A stretch of 64,000 nt of DNA from Galerina marginata (taxonomy: Eukaryota; Basidiomycota; Agaricomycetes; Agaricales; Galerinaceae), in NCBI GenBank assembly GCA_023014335.1, contig JAECYW010000004.1, positions 1,426,001-1,490,000 on the forward strand, given 5' to 3'. The translations under genes were made by a program, and so were the position numbers. The notes under the pieces are model-generated. The model did not search any database and had not been told where the DNA came from. It saw nothing but the letters and a program-made list of their open reading frames with translations. Numbering within the stretch: the first letter of the stretch is position 1; each line of letters begins with the position of its first letter. Of this stretch, positions 23,333 through 34,781 are shown piece after piece.

Positions 23333-26300
23333 CTACGGCAATTCCTCAGAGTCCCTGTTGGCAGCCCAACAAAAATGTCCACATCCTGCAGCACATGGAT
23401 GCCCAGCAAGAGTGGCCGAGCGCAGAGTGGGCACAGGACTTTGTGCAGCAGGAAAATCCATTAGGCTGCTTTGCAGGCTAACACTGGAGCCAGCATCGTC
23501 CTCGAGGTTGCTTGGTGGATTCCGCAAAGATGTGCGGCCTCTGAAGTGGGAGTTCGGAGGGAGAAACGAACTTGGTAGATCAACCATAGGTTGTTCCATG
23601 TAATACTGTCGGTAGCAGGCTTGGTGCCCGCCGTGGTTGCAGACGGAGCATTGGAAAAGAAGAGAACGGACAGGAAGCTGGCTGAAAACAGGGATGAACA
23701 TCGTAAGGAGGAAAATGGACGGCAAAACGTTTTACCAAATGGAGCACATCACGACAGAGGTTTTACAGCCCAGGCAATACGAAAATGCCCCTTGGTTGAT
23801 TGCCCGCCCGCTGAAGGTTCCCGCGGGCAGGAGCAAAGGCTTTCGACACTTGCCGCAAGACGTGTAGATTGTAGTCTCGAGCTGAAGGACGTGAACATGC
23901 ATAAACGCGGAGGTATCAAAGAATGGAGTTCATAACTCACCAAAGTTGTTTTGCGGATATCTTCAATTTCGCAATACTTGCGTACGTACGCAGCACAAGT
24001 ATGTAATCGAAGGCGGGTAAGGATTTCTGTTCCAGGCTCTCGATAAACATTCAGAAACATTGAATCGAGGCGGAACCCATTCACCAATGTATGAATCTAT
24101 GATGCGAGTAGCTCTTGACTTAGAGATATGTAACTCTTCTGGAGCAACGAGGGCCAGCATTGCACACATCTGTACATCCCCCTACAGAAAAGAAATGTCA
24201 GGACACAAGAAGTAACAGTATGCAATTAACGTACTTCCTCTGCAAATTCTTCCAAAGCCACCTCCAAGGCACCAAGCGTAGTCTCCCTAAATCTGCCGTC
24301 CTCACGTTGTATATCCTCCATCTGCCTTTCAGTCCAATGGCTGTCATCGGATGATTCTTCTACGCACGACTCATGAGTAGTCACAGGTGCCGCTGGAGTT
24401 GCTTTGTTGGCATTGAACACGAGCTCCGCTACAGTTTGCGATTTCTGTCGGCTATGACTCATGCGGACATCCTGGGTATGGGTATGAGAGCGAGGAGCGG
24501 GCTCCCCATCAGCACCGTCACCGTCCTGATCCCTGAACGACGTATCGCCAACAGTGACAGTACGTATGCTGCTCTGTGAATCCTGATGGATCAAGGGGCG
24601 TGGCTGAGGCACGGTGAGCGAAGCGATTGTCGAACTTCGGCTCCGTGTCTTAAAGTGGTTGGAGTTCCTGCGCCGTGTTTTCATGGACGTGGACGGTTTA
24701 GTCGGGGAACTGAATCCATGAGATTCAGAGTCGGTAGACGACTGAGGAGAAGGCGAAGAGGCGTCGTCGTCGTCCCTTCCACCATCATCTTCATCTTCTG
24801 TCCAGGCTTGGTGTCCTGCAATCCTGGACAGCGGACTTGGAATCGGCACAGCAGCAGTGCGAGGGGCAGTCGGCGCTGGCGAGGGCAGAGGCGCCGCTTC
24901 GTCTTCACTGGAATTTGCACCTGGTGTTTCCTCGCCCCCTGCGTCTCCTTCCTCGCTGCCGGAGGAGTCAGAATCGTCTAGCACACCCTCTCCGACATGT
25001 CGAAGACTTGGTGTACTTTTATCACCAGGACTACCCGCAGTCATGAGAGATGAAGTAGGGAGTGAAGGTCGCCTCGAGAGTCCGAGTGTGGTGGGGTCCA
25101 CAGAGTCTCTGCGGCCAAAAAATGATGCCCTACGCGGCGTGACCGGAGGAAGCGAGACAGGCAGATGACGAGGGGAAGATGACGTTGAGGAGGTCGGCGT
25201 CAGCCTACGTGTGGAGGCAGTAGCTACGTAACTTGACATTCTGGACAAGGAACCGCTGGTTGATCGTTTAGGTGCACTCATTCTGCGCCCGATGGACGGA
25301 GAAGTATCTGGGGCTTTGGTGCTCGAGGAAGGCGGGAAAGAATAACCGCTAATCGGTGGGTGTGGAGAAGTCTGAGGAACCGAGGGACTGGCGAGGTGTG
25401 TGGGTACTTTGGGTGGTGATTGAGGTGGCGTCGGAGGGTATGTTGGTACATACTGAGACAGAGCAGCTCCAAGAAGCAGCCAGACTTGTGCTGCAGACTC
25501 ATGGCCGGCTTCAAGTGCAATCTGACAACAAGTTAGCCAAAGACCGATATTTTATTGGATGCTACTTACTTTTGCATTATCAACACAAATCTCGATGCGA
25601 TCACGGCCTTCGAAGGTGTACTTCCGTGCTAATTGTGCGAAAGTTTCGCGGTCGCTGCCAGAGAAATCATGGGTGTATGTCGCTATGGATTGCGATCTTA
25701 TTCGGGCTCGAGGATCTCCAAGGGCTTTCATTGGTGGCTTGAGAAGCTCAGACGAGTTGGGTTGATCCGGAGCTCTGGACGCACAGTGAGGTAAGCATGT
25801 GCGGTTTCTTTCTTAAACCGCTGCAACTTACATGTCGTCATAAGGTACTTCCCAACGGTCTTGGTTGTCGACAGCGAATGCCAGAGATCCGCTAGCTTCC
25901 CAGGTCGTGGCGACACGTGTGATAGCATCAATGGGTTTGGCAGTGTCCCGCAAGTCAATTTGGGAGAAGGATCCACTTGCATGCTCGGCCCAAAGCGCAT
26001 GCGAATCTCCAAATGCTATGTCTGGGAGACTTCAGTATTAAACGAGGCCAAACGCTGAAGTGAACAGGAACCTACCAGTGACCCCTCCTTCAGCAGCAGA
26101 CCCAGTCACAGACCATTTGGCTATCCAACCCCTGCGGACATCCCAAATCTCAACTGCATCTCCCAACGATGTCATTGATGTCGCATGCTTGGGCTCAGGT
26201 GCAAGATTGGGGTTAAGGTTGAGCTTTTCTTTCGCGGCATACAAACTGTCAGGAACATTCGAACCTCGAAGAAACGAATCCAATCCCAGACCGCTACCGA

Positions 26301-27655
26301 CGCGGGTAAGCAGCCCTGACGAACCGGTGTTCGGAGCTGGCGCCAACTCGACAGCAGCAGAAGGTGTTGCGTATTCTGTGTTGGAAACGACCGCAATCTC
26401 GCATTCGTATCCAGGCCTCCACGCCAGCCGACGTACGGCGAAGGAAGGGTGAAGAGTGTACGTTGGTTTGGGAGGAATATGCGAAGTCGAACCTGGCGAT
26501 GTGAGGTCCCAAACCTTGACACATCGGTCCAGGCCTCCGCTGACCAGCCAACCAAGGCCACTCGATCCTGCGTCTACTCCTGCGACCCCCATGGCTGACG
26601 AGCCCTGCGAACTTACGCCGCCCGCGGAGCACCAGTCCAAGGTAGTGACTGAGGCAGTATGAGCGACAGGCAGCCTATCCAGCTGGCCACGTTGACCCAT
26701 CTTTAAATCCCATCTGACGTAAAGTGATCAATATGCACAACAAACGATATATAGCCGTGGACTAACCGGTATATGCTTCCATTATCAAGACCTACAACGG
26801 CTTGCAAAGGTTGCCACAAACTTGGAGAAAATACGAGGCTTCGCACAGATGTTGGGTGGTGAACGCGCATGATAGACTTCGATAGATCTCGGATATCCTG
26901 TGCAATGGAGGTAAGTCAGTACGAATGCACAATGCTTTCTTTTAGTTTTACCCAAACGCGCATGTGCCCATCTGCAGACCCAGTTATACAGTAGTGATGT
27001 ACAACCTGGGATACCGACATTTTGTGAATTGAACGAATATGGTCCTTAGTTCGACGCTCTGCGAGTGCATTTAAGCTTTTGGGTGGATATGACAAAAAAT
27101 CTAGATGTACCATATTTCGTGAGGCCGGACTTGTTGATGTCCCACAGTATCAAGTCGCCATTGCGGGCACTAGTGAGGATCTTGTTGTTGAATTCTGGCT
27201 TGCATATCAGAAACGAAACCATGGATAGCGGGATAACATACGGCCATGAGCCCAAGCGACATCGGTGCTCGCGCTGTCAATTTTGAGTCCGCTACCATCC
27301 CAGAAATTTCGAGAGGCGTCTATTCTATGGCCTCCTCTTCCAACTGCAGACTTGTGCTCTGAATTATGTGTCTGCGAAGGTTCTGACACGCGGAGAATCC
27401 TCAGGGCTACGAAACCGTTGAATTTTAGATTTTGACTACAGAACAAAAAGGAGAGCTGGGCTCACACTCTTTTCCAGTGACTGCACATCTTGTCCCATCC
27501 TCGCTCTTGGCTATCGAGCCTCCTCCTGGTGGTGTGACGCGTCCTAGACGAACATTGCGCGGACTTCCTTGGTATCCATGTTTTCTAGAGTCAGAATAGA
27601 CTTCGAATGGATTGAGAAATGTCTTGATGCTAAGGTGGGGAACGGATGTGTTCAT
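23333..27655 (-). CDS. RTC1: SEA/GATOR2 complex WD40 protein RTC1 (WDR24), 1228 aa
   Basis: Thirteen exons join in frame: 27655-27466, 27406-27242, 27194-27111, 27058-26952, 26897-26767, 26713-26076, 26021-25832, 25774-25570, 25521-24235, 24181-24085, 24038-23941, 23881-23736 and 23681-23333. The N-terminal half is a WD40 propeller with repeats such as TSARNGDLILWDI, ITGSADGHMRVW, SGGLDRCVKVWDL and DAVEIWDVRRG. A helical part (GHESAAQVWLLLGAAL), a long Ser/Thr/acidic disordered insert, and a segment GDVQMCAMLALVAP follow. The C-terminus is a zinc-binding RING-like region: SCGKC, YCLGC, CSIC, CSVCNHGGHQAC and HPCAAGCGHFC. This architecture is that of yeast Rtc1 and animal WDR24, a subunit of the vacuole/lysosome-bound SEA (GATOR2) complex that controls TORC1 in response to amino acids. 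No break or missing cysteine pair was noticed. Introns are 46-59 nt. Confidence 0.93.
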
Positions 27656-28571
27656 GAAGTCAATCTTCTGAAGTCATAAGGCCTGGCGTCAGCGTTGGCG
27701 ACGAGGAAAGCGATGATGACCTTCTGCTCAATATTCACCCAATTTGGGAACATGTTTGGCTTTGCGTTGCAGTTTAAACAACTGACCTGAGGCACCACAT
27801 AAAAGCCCGGTCCAACGTTGACCACAGGCGTTTTATTCAATACCTGCCGCTATAAATTGAAAGGCTCACCTATGTGTGTAAATTCATATCTAAATGCTTC
27901 CTCCTCCACGTCTCTTTTGTGATGACAAAGGCGGCCTTTCTTCAAACTTTGCGGTCTGTCTATGGGCTGAAGTCTCGATAGTGCTTATGCCTATCTTGGT
28001 GGGCTGCTCCTGGTTCCTCTATTACTGCCACATTGCTGCTATGAGCTTCAGACATGTGCTGGAAGACTTTTGCTTGCATTTTGCCTAGAATCCCAGTTCA
28101 CTGGTTAGCTAGACTGGCGCTATGTTTTGCATTTTTTTTATCCTCAAAGCCTTACCGTCTCCTCATTATCTTTGATCAGAAATATCCTGGGCTAGTACTT
28201 CAGCAATGAACATCCCACACATTGGTGCTGATTAAATTTTAAAAACTCTGCTTTACATTAAGGCTGCCACCTTCGAACACGCAGACTTCGTCGTTACCGG
28301 ATACCTTGAACCTGTGCCCGTTCGTCAGCGTGTAATGTTTTTACGACTATTGGGTTCCGGAAGTATTGCGGCCAGAACTGAGATACGGCGTCATATCTAG
28401 GCGTTGGTCAAGTGAGTCATTGCCAAACTTAAGTTGTGTGGTTGAATGAAAGGCGTGGGAACTAAACAGAGTCACTCACAGTCATGTTAAACACGCGTCG
28501 GACGCGCTTCCGCTTCGCGTTGTCTACTTAACCTGCCTTTGACTCTTGGCTGTTGTGCAGGCCTCTGTACA
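27656..28571. other. divergent promoter region between RTC1 and the ART gene
   Basis: RTC1 (minus) and the ADP-ribosyltransferase-like gene (plus) are transcribed away from each other, so this 0.9 kb serves both. A small plus-strand frame at 27894-28088 (64 codons, hydrophobic middle) has no recognised motif and is not called as a gene. Confidence 0.5.
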
Positions 28572-30361
28572 ATGGCCGTCGCTGGTCCATCTCGTTTTAT
28601 TGATCTTACTCTGGAATCTGAGAACGATCTCTTTGACCACAGTGCAAGTGCTGACTTTATTGACCTGACGTTGGATGCCGAAGACTATCCCGCGGAAAAC
28701 AACCCAAGGGTCGCAAGCACGGATCCTTATCAAGACTCCGTTATCTTTCTCGATGATGACGATGATATTAGAACATCAACACCATTTCAAGACTATGGGC
28801 GAAAGTCTCGGTCAAAACATACAAAAGTCCAGGAGGTAGGGATGTCCGATGTCAGCCATTCCTTTGTGAATTTCAGATCCTTTGTAACAAGCACATTACC
28901 CAGGATGAATATTCAGTCGTGTTGAGTAGCTCTGCTGTCCCATCGTCGTCAAAGGTCACTGTGGAGGATGGCGCTAAAATGGATCACTCCTCCGAAGACT
29001 ACGGAGTATGGGAGTCCTGGGCGGCATACGATGAAGAGGACGAGCGTCTGGCTCGTCAACTGGCTCAAGAAGAAGAGGAGAGTTACAGGCAACTTGTTGA
29101 GACCGTTGAGAACAATAAAGTAAGAGTTAACCAACGATATCCTTCAATGCCTCATCAACACCTTCCAAGGATGGTATTGTATTCTCTGTTGTGGTCAATG
29201 CCGCAGACAACACCCTTGAGGACGGAAGCCCAGCTCATGCAGATGACTTGGAGAGATTTCAACCTTGGAAAGCTCTCTGTGAGCAGAGCGGTCTCAAGGT
29301 TGCCAAATGTCAGTCCTTTGTTCATCTCTTCTCTCCTAAGTTTCACGACAATAATAATATGGCTAGTTCATTGGTTCGTCAATTACGAACTCGAAAAGCG
29401 GTTCGAAATGGCACGCGATACATTGGAAGCCATCATGGGTGAAAAACCACCGGAGATGCAGCTCTTTCATGGGACACCCGCTGCTAATATAGATTCGTTA
29501 GTCTCCTCCCGAACCTACCTATTCCTTTTTGACTGGGTCTTTTTAGGATATTGCAAAGTGGATTCAGAATTGGTGGCGTCGATGGACACCCAATATCGCA
29601 TGGCACCTCCATGGGATATGGCATTTATCTCGCTTCAGCTGCTGCGACTCCCATTGGATATGCGATGGGCGGCAATAAAATATTTGCCTGTCGAGGTACG
29701 TCTCAAATTCCATCCACCTTTTTTCCGCTCTCAATAGTGGCCAGTCGTGCCTGGTCGCACGACCAAGACACCGATGCATCAACCTCCACCGTCTGTTCAC
29801 GTTGGATCAGAACGAGTTGAGTGCTATGATGGTGGTGGGGTGTTGGTGCACCGGTACGCTTCGCTCGTATTACCATGCTATGTGAGTGTTCCACAGGTCA
29901 AGCGTTTCTTCGCAATATTAAAGGATAATTAGATGATTGAATTCGACATGCCCAATCAGCTCCAGTATAATGCCTTCGGTGGAGCACCGGCCTTAGGAGC
30001 TGGCTTTGCTGGAGGGATGATGGGCGGTTTAGGTGTGTTCGGTGGTGGGGGCATGGTGGGTGCTGGTATGTTCGGTGGTGGACTTCTGGCGGCACCTCTT
30101 CCGCCTCCTCTTGGCCTTCTTCCTCTCCCTGCTCTACCTAAGCCCCGGGCTCGCCGAACACCGCGCAAGGCCAAACCTCCTACTATAGCCGTTCCCCCAA
30201 TTGCTCGCAAGAGGACCAGAAAGGCGGCGGAAAACGAAGGTGCTGCTGTCACGCCGCGAAAGAGGCAACGCAAAACAGCTCCTGCTGAGGATAATGAGGA
30301 GGAGGAAGCGGTTGCACGTCCGATATCCTCTCGGAAAGGGAAAGGTAAGGCTAAAGCTTAG
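28572..30361 (+). CDS. PARP/ADP-ribosyltransferase-like protein with SUMO-interaction motifs, 496 aa
   Basis: Seven exons (28572-28835, 28877-29119, 29170-29308, 29367-29496, 29547-29695, 29745-29881, 29933-30361) encode 496 residues. Residues 10-14 and 30-34 are both IDLTL followed by acidic residues, and VIFL at 57-60 is followed by five Asp; these are textbook SUMO-interaction motifs. Around residue 135 an acidic amphipathic helix (DEEDERLARQLAQEEEES) resembles a ubiquitin-interaction motif. The catalytic part (about 215-360) has LFHGTPAANIDSIL, GFRIGG, HGTSMGYGIYLA, GGNKIFACR and VLPCYMIEF, the order found in PARP-type transferases, with His250 and Tyr286 of the H-Y-E triad. At the Glu position there is Gly (near residue 340), pointing to mono-ADP-ribosylation or no activity. 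A Gly-rich stretch and a Lys/Arg-rich tail (TPRKRQRK) follow, suggesting the nucleus. Role in SUMO/ubiquitin-linked nuclear signalling or repair is inference. The first intron is short (41 nt). Confidence 0.8.
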
Positions 30362-30585
30362 ATTGAACATGTAGGTTTGGAACGGAGAACACGAAGCACA
30401 CTCATGGGAAGACAAGAACTAAACACGGTCCTACAAGGTTTTAATGTACCATATTATGTATGTACATGTAGATCTCAACTCTGTGACTGACAGACTGAGA
30501 GGAACAATGCGGTTTAATAATCCGACTCGGATTACTTGCATGAGCGCCAAAGTTCTACGGTTCCAAATTTAGAATATGATGTCAA

Positions 30586-30969
30586 TCAGATCACATGAGG
30601 TGACGCAAAGGTCCAGAACTGGGGCCTAGATCGACCTCGAATGTGACTGAGTGACGGCTCCAGCGCTTCATAAACGCGCGATAAAAGTTCCTCGGTTGCT
30701 TGCTTGCTTTCAACCCATCCCTGATGCACACACCCTTCCATCACCCACTGCTTGCAGTCGTCCCGGACGATGAGCTCGTTTTCTTTGGCCCTAAAATTGT
30801 ATATCCGCGCCTGTAGCCATCCAACAGCCGATTCCACCCGAAGAGGATAAAAAGGGACCACACTCATTCGGCGAAGGATGGCTGGGAACATTGAAGATTG
30901 GCGAGAATCCTGTTTTCTCATTTCATCCGTGGTTCGTGGGTCCATCCTATTCTCTGGAGGTTGAAGCAT
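30586..30969 (-). CDS. hypothetical protein, 127 aa or longer
   Basis: A minus-strand frame from ATG 30969 gives 127 residues; the frame is open further upstream to 31143 but without an ATG there, so the true start could lie in another exon. The segment VVPFYPLRVESAVGWLQARI and the following charged helix look like real protein, with no signal peptide or membrane helix. I do not recognise the family. It faces the next gene head to head. Confidence 0.4.
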   Translation of the reverse strand: MLQPPENRMDPRTTDEMRKQDSRQSSMFPAILRRMSVVPFYPLRVESAVGWLQARIYNFRAKENELIVRDDCKQWVMEGCVHQGWVESKQATEELLSRVYEALEPSLSHIRGRSRPQFWTFASPHVI

Positions 30970-31224
30970 CGGATCTCCTCGATGATTGCTCTTTTCCTTT
31001 GGCTGTTCTTCCACAGCCCCTCGGCATGGTTGGGGCCCACCGTTTGGCTCGTTATCGATGTGCCGTTGTATAGCCCTGCATCCCCATCTGTTTCGGTTTC
31101 GCAGAGGTTTACCACATGGGGCAATGATAGAACTTTCTAGCACGTGCTATGACCTTCGGAAAGCCCGTCGGTCTTTAAAGCTCGCAGCTTACGCTTTACC
31201 TGCTCGTCGCCTCCCGTTCCATCG

Positions 31225-32257
31225 ATGAGCTCCTCAATCCCTTCGGACGCCAACCCCCATACACTTAACGACGAAGCCCAGCAAGATTCGGTGCAGGAGA
31301 AAGAGCTGGACAATATCGATCGCGATGTGAAAATCGATCACGCAGTGGGGCCAAACGTCATCGATCTTGACTCGTCTCAATTTGTCGACAGGTCCATACA
31401 GCTCAAAGTCCGTTCCTTCTTTTTTTCTGGTCCCTTCCATTGCTCACCACGCCACTCAGGCCAGCGAACTTTCTCATCCAAAATCCCCGACTGAGCACCC
31501 AACCTCTCTACCCGTTGACAATCAAGTCAGCCAGCCAGATTCGCCAGTGCTAAAGGTCTGCTCTGTTCTCTCGTTCTTTGGCCTCATTCCTTATCCGATT
31601 TTTTAGATTGGCGACCTTCCCTACCCAAGCGAAAACATACCCTCCCCTGTTAGTCTGAACACAGTAATCGAGGAACCCAGCCAGCCAGTGATATCAGCAT
31701 CACCATCTTCATCACCACTGCCGAGCCCCAGACGAATTTCGAAAATGCCTGCCCTCGTGGATCTCACTGAATTAACGCTCCATTCTCCCTCTTCCCAAAT
31801 AATCGGCACCCCATTTGCTACCAACTCCACCCGGTTTGAATATCCATTCCCCGATACCTCTTCCCCATCCAACCCGGCTTCAGGATCCAACTCACCACCG
31901 TTATCGTCGTCCGCGCTCACTTTCACGACTGCATCTGGCAGCTCCTTTCCGGTTATATCCACCTCGCAATCTACATCGCAGATATCTCCACCTGCGCTTT
32001 CCTATTCGTTGTCTGCATCAGATGCCCCATCGTATAACACTACGCATCCCAAATTAAAGGCGCAGTTGAACTCACCCGTTCCGCCTAGTTTGAGGAAAAA
32101 GCGCTGGAGTCTCAACCTGCTAGGACGGAGAAAAAGCAGTTTCGGGAGCGATGATTCTGCTGGGACGACAGCAAGCATTGATACCGTCTTATCTGGGCCT
32201 CCTCAGCATGTAGCGAGCCCGCCTTCATCACCGCGTGAAGAAGGCGGAAAGCAATAA
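31225..32257 (+). CDS. Ser/Pro-rich disordered protein, 309 aa
   Basis: Three exons, 31225-31407, 31460-31555 and 31607-32257, with 52- and 51-nt introns, encode 309 residues. The donors (GTCCGT, GTCTGC) are weak, but both junctions keep frame. The protein is mostly Ser, Pro and Thr, with a hydrophobic-acidic VIDLDSS near residue 48 and VDLTELTL further on that could be SUMO-interaction-like motifs, and a basic segment near the end (LRKKRWSLNLLGRRKSS), which could be a nuclear signal and kinase target. No domain is recognised. The SIM-like motifs are notable next to the SIM-bearing gene to the left, but such short motifs arise easily by chance in this composition. Confidence 0.6.
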
Positions 32258-33984
32258 TGCAGGAGCTTTAGATCTAATTATGTTTTCCTTTTTTTTTTGG
32301 GACGAAAGGCGAACCAACGCCAATGTTGGCAGGCAGCTTTTCTTGTGGTTATTTCTCTCTCTTTCTCTCGGTCATGAAGCAGCTCAAACACTCAGCAATT
32401 CGGCAACCCTCTCAAATCCTCTTCACGCGCTACTACCTCTCGCACAAACATGAAGTCGCCGGTACGAACCCAACATGAAAAAGAAACGAAACACGCAACA
32501 TATCATAACGTATCATTCTCCTTCCCAACTCTTCTTTTCTCAGGACGCATACCGGAATCATACTTTAGGACCGCCGACCTTCGTTCACTCGGCCTCTCGC
32601 ACAGCTTAGCCTTTTCCTTGATCCGATTCGCGTCCATGGCGTCATAGCATGACGCCATGGTCATTTTCACTCTCTATCACATCAAGTCGATGACCTTGTC
32701 ATGGATCGCCTTGAGGCAATACCGCGTCGATCATCATCTGGATCTCCGTTCACTCGGCTCCTCGTCGAGGCATCATCGATCGGCTATATGACATGACATG
32801 CTATGTTTTGTTTTTTTCTTGCGGTCGATGATCGCGTTAATGCCTATTTCGTCTTCCCATTCTTGTTAGTAATGATATCGGTTGTCTTCATAGTCCTCCT
32901 TCCGACCCGCTTCTGTTCTCTTGCTTCATTCAAATCTTTGAACCACATCGAACCTTTTCTTCCAGTTATCAATACCAAGACGCTCGTCGTACATGTTCTT
33001 CTTATGTATACCATCACGCCCAAGACTCCTGCTTTCTATTTTTTAATTATATCTAGCACTGCATCAGCTATCGACCACCTCTCAGTGGCGGCTTTCATTC
33101 ACGTTTCGTCATTCATGTCATCTCCGCTGTTCTGTTCTCCACATCATACACGCATCTTTTCTGTTTTCAGCACCCCATACATAGTCATCCATCCAGTGCA
33201 TATATACACGCAAGCACCTTGTTACAGTATCTCATCAAATCGTACATCTATCATCGCCATTTTCTTTTCCTTTTGTGTGAGTAAAAGTGTCATCGGGCTT
33301 GATTCTTTACCGTAACTCACGCTGGATGCTGAAGTTTATGCGTCATATCCTGTCAAACACTTTCCTTTCCGGACTTCTTCAGACCTAGTACTTCTGCTGA
33401 ACTTTGAACGTTGAACGCCAACCACCATGATCGATGGGCTTTATCTATCCATCGCATGGCGTACCCAGGGCCCTCATAGCTCTCGACCGTGCTCTTGTCG
33501 CCTTCTGCCATTTTGCATGCACTGATCGATACTCAGATGACAGCATACGATGGGGCAGTAATTATTGAAAGGTGAGTTCGTCGATGTTCTTCTTCCTCTG
33601 GCTGGCTAGGGCTAGCTGGCGTCCTTCTGCGTCCATTTTCTGCTCATGAACACGATTCGACCCATATCCATTCGAAACTCGGGGTTGAACTGGACGGTAT
33701 ACGACAGTACATTGGCCTGTGGCCTACGAGCATTCTCCTTGATCTGTGGTTCAATTAGCCTGCTCGTGATATTGAGCGCGCTAGCCTGACACAGATGTAA
33801 CTGGCATCATGCAATATGTGCGATGCATAGGCCCGTGACCGTCGTTCTCCTCTGGCCAAAGAAATCTCCGAGTTTCTGGGGATCACTGGCATTTACTTTT
33901 TCTTGGCTTTAAAAGCCAACGTTCCCATAAATATTTTCTCCCTCATACTTGGGACTCGAGAGCATATTGCGCCCAACACGGATG
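32258..33984. other. 1.7 kb pyrimidine-rich stretch, no supported gene
   Basis: The plus strand is rich in C and T from about 32450 to 33310, and one frame (32803-33315) is open for 170 codons giving a Phe/Ser/Ile-rich translation without motifs. That is what a pyrimidine-rich strand yields, so it is not called as a gene. Part of it may be 3' UTR of the Ser/Pro-rich gene or a non-coding transcript. Confidence 0.45.
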
Positions 33985-34734
33985 TTATTCTCTTAAGAAG
34001 ACTGTATCGAATGGCATTATGAACCCACTTGGGCTCTGACACAATGACGGAGGCCTTGTCGACCAGGAGTCTTCAGGACTCGATGCTTTGCTTGATCCTC
34101 GATGCTTGCAGAATTTTGTTGGCATAATAATTTGAGACGTCCATAATCCTAACATCTTGAGATTTCTGATGGAACAAAAGATGAGTGTTGCCTTTTCAAT
34201 TGCGCTGGCGAACCACTCACGTATTGAATAATTGTAATATGTATACGAAACACTCCTGGGTTTGTTGTTCGCCGTGGGCTGGATCAGTAGTCCTTTTTCG
34301 CTGAAGAGTAGGTTAAATTCGGCCGAGTAAACTTCGTTGATCTGACGGACTTGGGAGAGTCTTGAACTTATTTGACAGCGTCGGATTTGCATTTCTTCTT
34401 TAATCTTCAAAGAGAAGTCATGAAAGGAAAAAGTTCCGTCTATCAAACATTTTCTTGTACTGCAACTTTCTCTTCATTTCATCGGCCTTAACCGATGTGG
34501 CGGAGGGTCGGCAGCTGCTGATGTCGACGCGTCCGGCGCGCTAGTCGCGTTGCTCGCCCGAGCGCGTTTCGCTGGTGGCTGCTGGGTGAGTTCATCCTCG
34601 AGCTTAGTGATACGCATCCTCATAGCAGTTGTAGGCATTCTCAAAGTGATAATAAATCTAATGTACTTGGCCAGAGACATCTGTACTCTACATATCACAT
34701 AGTTCCGGCATATTTTTTCTAGGCATTCTCTCAT
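33985..34734 (-). CDS. uncertain minus-strand reading frames, unknown
   Basis: Two adjacent frames (34734-34474, 86 codons, and 34446-33985, 153 codons) may be exons of one small gene or chance. The first contains an amphipathic MRMRITKLEDEL, a basic AKRARA and an Ala/Ser/Pro tail; the second has no recognisable motif. No good splice pair joining them was settled. They follow the large 1208-aa gene on the same strand by about 50 bases. Confidence 0.25.
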
Positions 34735-34781
34735 CTTGGTGACATTGGATCAAATGACGATGGCGATCCAAGCTTAAGACA

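Noticed and set aside
28480..28540. GC-rich partial palindrome resembling a tRNA arm
   Set aside because: No acceptor stem, anticodon arm or T-loop consensus could be built; it is not a tRNA.
32803..33315. Plus-strand frame of 170 codons, Phe/Ser/Ile-rich
   Set aside because: The strand is pyrimidine-rich, which by itself yields such hydrophobic open frames; there is no motif, splice pattern or neighbour support.
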